Of a stretch of 64,000 nucleotides of DNA, positions 33,492 through 44,970 are shown piece by piece. The notes under the pieces were generated by a model. That model was not told the origin of the DNA. It searched no databases and was given only the letters and a program-made list of their open reading frames with translations. Both the position numbers and the translations under genes were made by a program. Source of the stretch: Mariannaea sp. PMI_226 (taxonomy: Eukaryota > Ascomycota > Sordariomycetes > Hypocreales > Nectriaceae); assembly GCA_024336345.1 (NCBI GenBank), contig JANFOG010000002.1, forward strand, positions 2,728,001 to 2,792,000. Reading direction: 5' to 3'. Every line of letters begins with the position of its first letter. Position 1 is the first letter of the stretch.

Positions 33492-34733
33492 TTCACAGTC
33501 CCTTCCTCTTCTATCCCATCTCCTGATTGAGATAGCATGATGTATGATGAAGTTATATAGTTTTTTTCTTTCTTTCTACAAAGCCTTGTCATTCTTGGGT
33601 TTTGCTTGGAGTTGGATGCACATTCTCGAGCTGTATATATCTTGGAATGGCTCTCTATACAACAAAATTGTGTATTCTAATCAAACGACAACATACGGAC
33701 CATCACTGAGTATGTAGACACTCGTATACGACAATGAGTAACCATAATTGATGAAGTTAACCGCCATGCGATGTCATATTTTGGGCACTTATTATACTAA
33801 TAAGTGCCATAAACTGGAGGCGTTGATACAGTTTCCGCTTCCTACCAGTCGATGTCCCTAGGTAGGGATACCGAACTCAGCACGCGGTTTTAATGCTCTC
33901 CATGGTAGCACTGTGTCTGTAATTTGCTTGCAGTCTTTCAAGAGTAGATTGGCCGATTTGTGCCATCGAACAACAAACCGGGGATGTGGGAGCGGACGAC
34001 CTAGGTAGCTGTTGTGCTGTTTTATTTGTTCCTGCTTGTACGACCTGACCAGAACCAAAACACATGCGGATTAAGGTACCTAACCTCACCAAGATATAGC
34101 GACCTCAACTTATACCTCCCTGACTTGTGGTACCTATCCTACCTTGCTTCAGGTACGTGACCTGGTATGTACCATTGATTGGTCCACGTGACTAGCCCTT
34201 CAGCATGCCTCTTCGCGTTGTAACCAGGTATCAAACCAAACGACTACCTCTGTTTGAACCACCTTTCCTTACCTGTACATAACAAAAGCAAACAAAATGA
34301 GGCACTTACCAATTCACAGCTGTTTAACCGTCATCTGACCTCTTCATGCCCTTCCCCCTCCCCCCTCTTCTTCTTCTTGGAGCAATCGAGGCTGAATACA
34401 CACATCAGACCCCTCAACCCACTCTTCATATTTATTATAACTAATTATCCACTCTTTTGCTAGTTAACCTACCCATCTTACCTTACCCACCACCTAAGCT
34501 ACCTTGCCTTACCTAGGTTACTAGGGGTAAGGTACTTAACAAACCAACCACCCTACCTCGTCCACCAATAACTACTTACCACAGCACCTCAACATTGCCC
34601 CTCCCCCTCCACCAGCCCGCCTGCACTCGTCGTCCCCGCTGGTTGCGACTTGTAGTTGATCGATCCATCATCGGCCGACAACCTAGGTTGTGAGGGAGGT
34701 CCCTTCCCGATGCCCCGGCCGCAAGTTTGAGTG
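33492..34733. other. 1.2 kb intergenic region dense in CCTAGG and TACCTACC words
   Basis: No gene is seen. From about 33,840 to 34,690 the sequence is full of GGTACCT, CTTACC and CCTAGGT words, ending with the perfect palindrome CAACCTAGGTTG at 34,679-34,690. The plus strand is C/T-rich between 34,310 and 34,640, consistent with the leader of the gene starting at 34,734. Confidence 0.55.
34679..34690. repeat. Perfect 12-base palindrome CAACCTAGGTTG
   Basis: It lies 44 bases upstream of the next start codon and belongs to the window's scattered CCTAGG-centred palindromes. Whether it binds a factor is unknown. Confidence 0.5.
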
Positions 34734-37196
34734 ATGGCAAAAAGAGCTAGAAAGCACATCTCCACTGGGGAGGATCAGCCTGTGCCGGCCGCTTCGTCAT
34801 CACAGTCTGCGCCTACAGGCTCTGCGAGCACTGTACCTGGCGCTGGCGCTGGCGCTGACGCTGGCGTTAGCTCCAGTTCTGGTTCTGGCTCTCTCAGTAC
34901 CGCATCCCCAAAGAAAACCTCAAAGCCTCCAAAACCACTTGAGCAGCTCCAACAAGTTGTCAATGCGCAGCAGGCGCTCGTAATATGTCGAAACAAGTAC
35001 GTGGGGGTTTTTTTTTCTCGTCCGCCATCCCCTGGTTTTCATCCTCTTGTCGCGCATGCATCTCGTCCATTCCATCCTTCCTCAATCCTCCATGACCCCA
35101 TATTTTAGTTCGAAAGGTTAGTCTGACATCCAGGTTCAAGGCATTGGCGATACATTTCTTGCTTCCATGGACCTTGGCCTCATATGCCCATCGATGTTTT
35201 GGAGCATATGGCAAGCATCAACTACAATACCCCACGACCCCGGCCAATCGACCCCGCTGTCCTCTTCGATCTCGCCAAGGTTCGTCGCCTTGTTGACGAG
35301 GCGACTAACTTGGCTGTGAGAGCTGCTAGTGACATCTCTTCACCAATCCTGACCAGCGTCAATGGCGGTCTACCGGGATACCAATCGATGCCTCCTCCTA
35401 GCATTGGAGGGGCCCATGGGAAACTAAGCAAGGAAAGAAGATATCGGATGAGAGAGCAAGCAAGTCAGAAGCTTGGTCGCGCATATCGTCTCGACGAAAT
35501 TGCATGCAGCGTGGCAACTATGCAGGGAGCTTCCACCCTGGATGATATTGGGTCCATAGTTCTGGACCGTAACCCCCAAGATATGGATGCGAAATATATC
35601 CATTTTTTTCACGAAAAAATACCCTCCCGCCAAGTGGCGGAGTCTACTAGCCTCCGCCCTTTGAACGAGATCATATCGGAAAGGCCCACTGAGGGAGAGG
35701 TGTTACGCACAAGAGCCATGGTGAAGACGTTAATGAAGGATTATGAGGGAGCGACATATGACCTCACTTTAGCTCTCCAGATCTATCGTACCCACCAGCG
35801 ACGACACGATCCTGTCGAGGAAGAACCACAGCTCCAGGATATGTCACAAGCCAGGAGACGAAACCAGGACATTATCTTGACAGGAGATGATCAACCCAGC
35901 AGTCTCGAAGCTCAGCTGCTATTTCAGCGGGCGACAGCTTACCTTTCCTGGTCCTGCCAGTATATTCCTGTGGCCGTGCCATCAGATGTAGAAGAATCAA
36001 ACCAAACTACGGAGCCCGGATATCTCGGTGGATTATCAAATAATGATTCCATTGGAGTGACAAGGGACGGCGAAACTGCCGAGCAAAATATGGGATTGCA
36101 GCAACCACAGCCATCGCAAGCCGAGGCGCGTAAACTGGTCAAGACTTATGCGAAACGAGCACTTCGCGATTACATCTTGTTTCTCTCTCGGTTCGAGTAT
36201 GCACCCGAGGTTCCTGTTCGAGTTGCTGAGGATTTTAATGAACGCATTAACTATGCAGCCCATGGACAGAAGAAACCACGGTCTGCAGAGCCCGTTCCTG
36301 AATCTGAGTCGTACCCGGTATACTCTTTATCCGACCTATTCGCAGCCGTCCCACCTTCAAATATTCCTGCTTATCCTAGCCCCGCCACTTCAGACTCGAA
36401 AGCACCATGCTCCCACATTACTTATGAGTGTATGACGTATCATCCTCTGCTGACAGAAGCGCTTCACTCACTACTTTTATGCCACTGTCTCACCCAAACC
36501 TCCTCCAAGGAACTCCTCCGCCATGCCAACATGGTGGCCCGTCTGACTCGCCTTATAGACGGATACCCCATCTTCCAAGCGAGTAGGTCTCCTGCAAGAT
36601 CCGATTGGATAGAGGTAATACGTCGCATGGAAAATTGGCTGCAACTCACGGATTCATGGGAGAACTTGTGTGCTTCGGCACCGCTCCCCCTCTTTGCGGG
36701 CTATACAGATCATGAAAAGAGTAGTGCTCAGCGGGCTGCCTCTGCTGCCTCCACGTTGATCAATAGCGCCTCTTCCAGCGGCGGAAAGGTTTCAGATCGC
36801 GATCAGGTGATCGTGGGCGCATTATATGACGGGGCTTCCAAGGGTAGGGTTAATCCCCCCAAGGCTTCAGGACAGGTTGGTGAGAATGGCCCTGCGCGTC
36901 CGAGCCACCATTTTGTGGCTCCTACCAAGCAACTGCCGCAGAAACGAGGACCAGTCATGTCTGCGGATGGCAAGGTTCATTCGCAGACAGTACGGTGGTC
37001 CATAGATGAAGCTGAATATCCTTTCATCAGTGAGCGGGCTGTCACCATTACTAAATGGATCCGCGAGGCACCTGTAGTTAAGGGCACTGGGAAGCGGAAG
37101 AAGCGTGTCAAGAAGCCTCACAGGTCTATTGAATTGGATGAGGCCATGGAGCAACTGGACTTGGAAAAGCCTACAGCACCGACAGAGTCTGGATAA
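34734..37196 (+). CDS. Conserved filamentous-fungal protein of unknown function
   Basis: Exons are 34734-34996 and 35141-37196, giving 772 residues. The 144-base intron has donor gtacgt, branch ctgac and acceptor ttcaag. This acceptor joins VICRNK to HWRYISCFHGPWP in frame; other nearby AG sites meet stops or the wrong frame. The N-terminal 75 residues are Ala/Gly/Ser-rich. LEQLQQVVNAQQALVICRNK follows, then a long conserved region including YNTPRPRPIDPAVLFDLAKV and MREQASQKLGRAYRLDEIACS. A TPR-like helical hairpin (about residues 274-306, RTRAMVKTLMKDYEGA) is visible, and the basic stretch GKRKKRVKKPHRS near the C-terminus could serve nuclear import. I recognise it as a conserved ascomycete protein but know of no characterised member. 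Confidence 0.83.
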
Positions 37197-37790
37197 ACTT
37201 AGCAGATTCTCTCATTGTTTCTCCTGGCGACCCACACCGAGGTTTTCTTTATTTTCTTTTTTCTTTTTTCCCATTTACCGAAGCCCTTTCTCCCTCAATA
37301 TGATACACTGAGACCGTGTATTATTGTTTTTGCTGGATATTCAGACCAAACCCCAAGGGTGAAACTGAGGAGGGGAAGGGGGGCTTGAGGGCATAACGCT
37401 CGACGGGATGTCGCTTTCTTTAAAGAGGGACAAGTACCCGAATAAGGAACTATTTCGAAACTATTCGAGAAGATAACAGAGAGGGCTACTACCCTGATTG
37501 AAAAGTGACGGTAGCGGCGATTTTGCACGTAAGTTTTTTTGTGATAAACTAGCACACTGCAAATCATACATAAGTAGCATACAATCAATCATGACTAGGT
37601 CTATTTCCAAGTCCAACAGTACCGTTAACCCAAGCGTGAAGTGTCTATTGTCAATATCACCCAAAAGAAATGTCCTTTCATACAACGCCGCACTATCCAT
37701 TTTGTTTCATTTTGATATCAACTAGGTCTATTGAGGTATTGCAGCGTGATATCCTCGCAGCACAACATACTCTCTGTTGAAAAATGAATC
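37197..37790. other. Intergenic region between convergent genes
   Basis: It holds the presumed 3' UTRs of the 772-residue protein gene (+) and the C6 regulator (-). I see no gene. Confidence 0.5.
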
Positions 37791-40740
37791 TTAAAACCAC
37801 CGCGTGTTGGGCACCGCGCTTCCACTGAGAAAGGCGTCGATGTCGGTCATTCCCTCCGTCTCCAGCACATTCATCAGCTCAAGCTGCTGTGACTGGGTCA
37901 AACTGCCTTGACGAGCCCAGCTAAAATCAAGTTGAGGATTGACTGCCGAGTTGATACCCTGTAGGCCAAGGCCGGAACCTGTCATATCATAATCCCCAGA
38001 CATGGCTGCCATGCCGTCGTTGAAGAAGCTGTTGCTCATATTACTGAAAGAGTAGGGAGAGATCAATGGTGGAGGTGGCGAGAACCAATCCCCAATGTTA
38101 TCGGGAGCTGGCAGAGGTCGTTGTGCGGAGGCACTTTGAGTGGTTGGTGGGACGGAGAATGTTGGTCCAGCCTGCGGAGGCGCCGGCTTCTGAGGAGGAG
38201 ACATGTTCGTTTGCGCCATGATCGGAGGAGTGTGCTGCGTAACGCTGTTTGGAGGCGACAAAACTGCAGAATTTGAGTTCGGCGTCACCATGTTGTTGGC
38301 GAGGGCAGTATCCGGAGGTGTTGGCAGTTGTTCAGAAATAGGCGGCGAGGTCAGGTGCGATTCTGGTGTTGTCGTCGCCGGTGGTGTCGGGTCGTCCGGT
38401 GCCGTTTCCCCAGGCTGGGTAAAATCAGGGGGGAAGTAGGAGAATCTGCGACCAGTTGGCTCGTTGCTGGCAGGGTTACAGAAGATCGAATTGGATCGGA
38501 ACGTGGGTTGAGGCGGAGGAAAGTTAGGATCAAAGGCATAGTTGTTCATCTGTTCTGGTGGCGAGTCAAAGACATAGTTGAACTGAGGCGGGTTCGCATA
38601 TGGGGCCTGCTGAGAGTTCATCTGAGGGAAGGCCTGTGGAGGTGAATTGGGGTCCGCAAAGGATGGAGGTGTAGCGAAGAAGTTGCCTTGACCTGATGCA
38701 TGGCGCGACTCGTAGCTCTGTAGGCAGGCCTTGGAGAATATTTGGTACAGCTGGGAGGCAGATGCAGTTCCAGGCCATCGCTCGGCACACCGGTCCAAGA
38801 CGTCCAAGGATGCGTCTACCAGTCCCTCTACCTCTTCGCGAGGGTGGGCCTGTCGTACTGATGCATACGAGACAGTCCAAAGAAGAGTGTTGAGAGCCAT
38901 GTTGACCGTTAGCAGGAAGACCCAGGTGATATCAATTCCACTCTCCATTTGCTTAGCACTCAGATTGATAATGAAAGCCGAACTCTCAAAGCAAAGTATG
39001 GCTGCGCGAGATGATGGCTTTGGGACCTGTGGCGACGGTCTGTACATGAAAATTCGCATCTGGTGATATCGTCCAGTGAACCTAATGTGTCATGAGCTCA
39101 GTGTCCAGCAGTGACGGATGGATGGATACACTTACCAAGGTTTGCACCATTGAGGATTTTCCGGAGACGCGTCTAGCCAGTCCTTGTTCATCTTTTCCAC
39201 CCTTTGGTACCAGGGGTGCGAGTCGTTCTTTGGCTCCGGTCTCTTCTTTTCATATAAAGCCCTCCTAATTTCGGCTTGACACATACGCATCTTATAAAAG
39301 TGTATTGCCACGAGCTTTCGATCACTTGGAGGTCCCGGTTTGATACCATCCTCAGTAATATGCTCGTCGCCCACGGAGGAAAAGAACTCTACGTCCATGC
39401 GGTCATTTCCTATCGCAAAGCTATTTGGTCTCCCCATACTGTGCGCCAGGCCGTATTCCATGGCAGCGACGGTCCAGATGATACGTCTTCGCAAATCAAT
39501 CATCTTGGGATTCAAGTTATATCCCGTTGATATGGTCTTTTCGCTTGCTAAGCCTTCTTGTTGGCAAATTCTGGTGGCAAGACCCACGACGTAGTATATC
39601 GGGGTTCGAGTTGGTGTTAGCAGCGAGTATTGCCCTATCAAGACAAGGCACTGCAACGTCTTGAGATCTTTTGGTCGGATAATCTCCTCGAAGCACTGCA
39701 TAGCAGCTAAGTAATAGCTGTCCGCTAACCCGGCATATTGAGTATCCAACTTTTGCAAACTAATCGCGATGACCATTCGAACGAGGAACGTCTTGTGAGG
39801 ATCGGTATTGCCATTATACACAGCCTCCATGTCGTCCTGTAAGTCTTTCTCGTGCAAAACGGGCCAGAAAAGTTGAGCTGCTTGCACGTTAACATAAAGC
39901 CCACATCGTATTGTTGTTTGGGGAGGTGGGAACGCTACCTTTTTGATTGAAAATTTCAACAAGTTTATCTGCAACAGCCCTCGTAGGCAAGCTCTCTGCA
40001 GGGTGCTGGCTCATCATGGGGTAGCTCTTTCTACGATTTGCCGCCGGGCCGCTCATCTGGATGGATTGCATGCGAGCTTGTCGGGCGCGTACTCCAGGGA
40101 TGAGATCTGATATACGCTTTGAATCCGTGTATCGCTTGGCCTCTTCCATTAGAAGCCTGGTCATGGCGATGCCACTGCTGGGCCCAAGGTACCGTGGGGT
40201 ATCATCGCCAGCACTTAGGCGGATCATCCCACCAGGGCGTACCATATCTTCCGTATTTCTAGGGAAGTCATTTTCTTCGTCAGTGTACTGGCTCAGTTCT
40301 GCCTCCAGTTGCCTGACTTTGTCTTGTAGCTTTATAACATAATAGCGATTGATCTTGCGGCCCTTGGCTGCGTCAAGATATTCGCAAACTGATCCGGATC
40401 GTTCGCAAGGCAGGCAGCGTGGCAGCGTAGGGTCGCACCGTGTTTTCCGCTGCGTGGTCAAAGGTTAGCAAGAATGAAGAGGCCGCACAAAGTGCAACGG
40501 GGACGTAGATCAGATGCCAAGTACCTGTCGACAACGGCAGCAAGCTGTTAGAGTATGTGCAATGCGACGACCAGAGGAGTCATCGGATGTTTCGTCGTTT
40601 GGGGAGGGCGCCTTGACAAAGGGCTGTGACGGCGGCTGCAACGGTTGTTGGTGATAAGCATGCGGCATGAATGCGTTAGGAATTCGAGGTCCAGCAGGGC
40701 CCATGCCCTGGCCCTGTTGGAAGATGGTAGCAGCGTCCAT
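37791..40740 (-). CDS. Zn2Cys6 transcription regulator (920 residues)
   Basis: Four exons on the minus strand: 40740-40525, 40449-39939, 39880-39136 and 39081-37791. Donors are gtactt, gtagcg and gtaagt, and all junctions keep frame. The Zn2Cys6 cluster uses Cys67, Cys70, Cys77, Cys84, Cys87 and Cys94 in CX2CX6CX6CX2CX6C spacing and is split by the first intron just after Cys70. A coiled-coil linker follows (YYVIKLQDKVRQLEAELSQY), then the fungal-specific regulatory domain across roughly residues 230-600 (LRRRIIWTVAAMEYGLAHSMGRP, KPWFTGRYHQMRIFMYRPSPQVP). A Pro/Asn/Gln-rich C-terminus ends the protein and could be an activation region. It is a nuclear DNA-binding regulator by architecture. 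I cannot tie it to a named regulator or pathway. Confidence 0.9.
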
Positions 40741-43700
40741 TGGGATGACTTAGTCAATATGTGGTGGCTTCCCTCAGCAGCAAGTGTCGATCTCTCTAGA
40801 GCGCAGGTGTTGCGGAAATGTCGAGGTAGCGTGCATAGATAAAACGAGGCGAAGATGTGAAATGGCCTTCCGGAATGGCAACGCAGTTAGAGCCGGTCCA
40901 CGTTATAAGAGCGCGCGTGCGGCAGCTCAAGGACGACGATGTATTCGTACCAGGGTAGAGCTTTGGTGGATCGCGCGTTGCTGCGACAGAGATGGATGGT
41001 GTCGCCAAAAGATTGCGAGCAAAGCACACAACAGGGAGGTCTCGACACAAGATCGTCAAGGTCAAAGAAGGGGACGATACTGCCAAAGGAAAGCAAGTCA
41101 AACGCGGATGCCTAAGGTTGAAGCAAAAGAAGGAGGGATGATGAGGGGCAAGGGAAGCAAGGACGGCCAGGAAGTCAAGGGAAGGCCGGGGGGGAGGAAA
41201 CACCAGGTCAGCCCAGCGTTTGAGTGGTGGGCAATGGGCGTAGGTGTGGGTGCGGGTGTAGGCGTATCGGAACGTTGGTGGACGTGCACAGTACGTACCT
41301 GTCGTAATACACACGTACGGTGTCCGTAATGGAAAACAAGAGATCCATTTTGGTGAGTTTAGCCTAGGGTCCCTCTTCCATTGGTTTAGATACGTCCTTG
41401 GCGAGATCAATACCTATACGAGGGAAATTCCACCTGATATATATGTAGGCGTAATAAGTTTTGTTTTGTTCGTTGACCTTGACGAAATGCAGTTGGCAAT
41501 GGCTGGATTTAATGCGTAGTCATCAGGGACCGGTTGCATTGCTACAGATTTGGAACTGAAAATCTATGTGCAAATGGAGTAGTAATTGTAGCGTCTTACG
41601 AAGGCTGCTATGTACCCTAGTCGGTAGGTCGACTTCTAGTGAGGCTACCTCGGTAGACGTAGTTAAATAATGGTGAGGAATCAAGGGAGATGTTTCTTTC
41701 CTCTTCTATCCTTCACAGCAGTAATATGGTGTATATCCTTTCCTCAATCTGGTACTTGGATGTACTGCTGACTCCCTTCACTGGTTTCCTTCATATACCC
41801 GCCCATCCACCCAAGACACACTGCATCATTGATAAAATATCATTGTGCATCTGTACAAAGCATTTTGACTGTATTTTCTTCTTCAGTGGTACAGCTTACT
41901 AAGCCGGATGGTTGCGGACTACCTTGTCCATAACAGGCTTGGGTTGTTTCCATCTCTCGGAGGGTGAGGCGGTGGAGACGGCAGCCAGATGGGCCCAGTA
42001 ATTACCTACTGTAGGTATTGGTGCGTCAGAAAGAAACTCGAGAGTTTTCTACCGAGGGCCTAGCTCAACTCTAGTGCAGATCTTTCAATAATACAGACTA
42101 ATTAGCTACCTACCAAGGTAAGGAAAGGTAAGGTGAGGTAGTGGATAATTGAATGGGTTGACGGTCTAATGCGACAGTCCAGCCTCCAGCCAGCAACAGT
42201 TGGGCAGATGAACTCCGTCGATTCTCGACGACAGTCGCATATATATGTAAGGAGGAAATCATCATTGATGTGCGAATTCGCATCTCCCTTGGCGAAATCT
42301 GCAATAGATACCTTAGGTATGAATATGGTCTCTACCATCAGGAGAGAGATAGAGTGGACAGGCCGCCCAACTAGGTAGGTGCTTAAGCTACGGATTAGGC
42401 AATTCCAGGGTCTTTGGCGAGGCGAGCGGTGGTTTCATTCTGCTGGCTGAAAAGCTGTAAAAGGTAAGTCGCGACCTAATTCACGTGGTGGTCGCCTACT
42501 TAAAGTCCTTACGTGGTTGCAACGAGTGGACGACAGTACCTTACCGTACCTTATCTCTTTTGTGGGAAATTTTCCGTGCGTAGGCGAGGTACTTCGTCCA
42601 TTTATTAATCGCCAGATGCCACATGCCCTCACGTGCCATTCTAAGCCGCCAAGACGCCAACACTTTCTGTGTCTCATTTTTCCAAGGCTTGTTCTCAACA
42701 AGGTGCAGCCCAATGGCTTGGCCTTGAACACTCAGTCTCTTGGGGAGTCTCATTGGGAGTCTCATTGGGAGGGCATGACATGCCCGCTGTCGGCTGCTTT
42801 TGATGCCTCATCGAGCATCTGAGGCGTGCGTAAATACATGACCGTCGTAATTGGCCTTCATACCAAACTTCAAAAGTACGATACTGGAGCGAATTCGACG
42901 TCTGACCCCCTCTCAGGAAATGACATCAAACTCTATCGAACCATGAAGAAGGCTTTTCAGCATTTATGTACATATTATGCGCTTCCGCCCACTGCTATCT
43001 GTCAGATTACCTAATAGAGCACTTTCCAAGCTCCGTCTTGCCTGGCTTGCTTCGTAAGGCGCAGCCAGGCGATTACCTGGACCTCACTGTTGCTCCATGG
43101 CTCCTCTGCTCATTTGCGACGTCTTGCGCCGCCGCCATAAATTGACTAACTTAGGTAGCTCAAGACAAGCTTGTCACCCACATAAGCATCGACGGCAATT
43201 TACACTACCTCGATGTCTGAAGAAAAAAAATTGTTTTCAATGACTTGACAAGCTATTCATTACACCAGAGAATATGACTTGATAGAAAATTTGGAATGGC
43301 ACCGAAATTTGTTAGTCGTCCAACTACATCGTGGTGGTACCTATAAGTGTGAGAGATCCTTCAGTACACGGACACACACGACGAACACACACTGCCTAAA
43401 GTCCCTCTGAGAGGGGTCGATGATCTCGCACACCGATACTCATGTCATTGATGAACTAGTAAGCTCACACCTCGGCGGAACAAGCGACCAGGATGTCTCA
43501 TCATAGGTTCTGATTTGCCAGCATTATCAAATTGGCACCCGTCAAGCCTTTCTTTTCTTGTTTGTTTGTTTGTTTGTTTCCAACTTCGTAGCTAGCCTAT
43601 CTCTTCTGTGCATCTGATCTGGGGGAGGAAGCAGGATTCCCCCGGAAGATCCGATTGTGCCTAGTTCCCCGCGCTGAAGTTGCCACTCAATCCGTTTCCC

Positions 43701-44970
43701 GTAGCTTCTCACGCGTGTCAGATTCACACGCTATCACCACTCTTTAGCATGACTGATTTCGTCTCGTGACTCCGCTATGGATCTGGTTCAGACCTTAAAA
43801 CCGTTGGCGCGCTTGCGGTTCTCATTTCATCAGCTTCCTCCAAAGCCGTGTTACAGGACCAGGAGAAAGTTGCAATCGTCGCATAAAATCCAATGTGCTA
43901 GAACTCAAGGTACTTACCTAACCTAAGTACCCCACCTTGCCAGACCATGGCGGGTGTTTATTTCACCGTACTCCGTACATCGATTCTGAAGAGCTTGCAC
44001 CGCACACTTGAAGGTACACACTACCTACGAGGTACTTTGCTAACCCCGCCGCCGACGACTTCTAGGTCCATCAAATGACTTTGATTCCTCCCTTCATTCT
44101 ATCCCATCACATCACTCATCATCCCCACTCCTCTTGGTCTGAGTCGTGTCTTATTAAACCTCTGGAAGCTGATTGTTGATTGAGCCTGATGATCCTGAAC
44201 CCAGCTCACAAGCAGGCCCCTAGCTCAAGTTCAAGCCCGAGCTTTGTTCAGCCCTCGTTGGTCTGATCACTAGCTTTTTATCCCACCGGCTTGCCTCAAA
44301 TCTTACTGCAACTATCGACTCAGGCCCTTGCACCTTCAGACGCCACAAGGAAGCAAACCATTGTCAAAACTTGACGTCGTCATCACCGCCAAGCACAACC
44401 TGCTGCCCACTGCCCACAACCCACATCCACTCATCCACCAAAATCCCCCTTGCCTTGCTGCTAACGTTTCTGTTTTCATCCTAATCGTGGCAGGCAAAGC
44501 AGCTCCCTGACACCTCTGTTGCATGTCTCTGTTGTCATCGCTTCTCCTCCACGAAGCAGAGGGCTTGGTCCCGGCCTCGTTTGGCCTTTCGTCTGTCCCT
44601 CTTGCCCCGCGTTACTCGCGACAGTGCGCGCAAATCCTCTGTTACAGATGACCAGCTTTACCAACCACAGCTAACAACGCCCATCCCCCCACGGCCACTT
44701 AGAGTCTAGGCCTTCTGTTGCGGCTCTCTCCCAGAAATTCTAAACCAAGAGCTTATCGAGGGGTACTTTGTTCTACTGTCAAGTGGAGACTACAAGCAGC
44801 ATTCCACTGCGGCAGTCCATTGACCGTCCACGTTTACCTCTCACTCTCTCGATCTCGCGACTCCGCCATCACGCGACGCTCTGTTTCTTGGACTTCATCG
44901 CAATCTCAAAAGCCCGCCATTCAGGCTACTTTCGGGAAGTGGCTTACTGCTCTCAGTTCGTCTCGAGGTC
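40741..44970. other. 4.2 kb gene-free stretch between two divergent regulator genes
   Basis: It is shared upstream DNA of the minus-strand C6 regulator and the plus-strand C6 regulator. Frames at 40,784-41,329 (+) and 40,796-41,410 (-) overlap each other and translate purine/pyrimidine-biased leader DNA, so neither is supported. GGTAGGTA/TACCTACC words occur near 42,105-42,140, 42,370 and 43,915. An imperfect tandem TCTCATTGGGAG lies near 42,740-42,770. The last 600 bases are C/T-rich, fitting a long leader for the gene at 44,971. Long upstream regions are common for fungal regulator genes. Confidence 0.5.

Noticed and set aside
40784..41410. Overlapping frames of 181 and 204 residues on opposite strands
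   Set aside because: Both translate strand-biased leader DNA of the minus-strand regulator; neither shows a domain.
42517..42822. Plus-strand frame of 101 residues with a WESHWEG repeat
   Set aside because: The repeat is a tandem TCTCATTGGGAG in DNA; an antisense frame overlaps and no family is recognised.
43040..43070. GCCTGGCT ... AGCCAGGC inverted repeat
   Set aside because: An eight-base stem with a 15-base loop in gene-free DNA is expected by chance at this scale.
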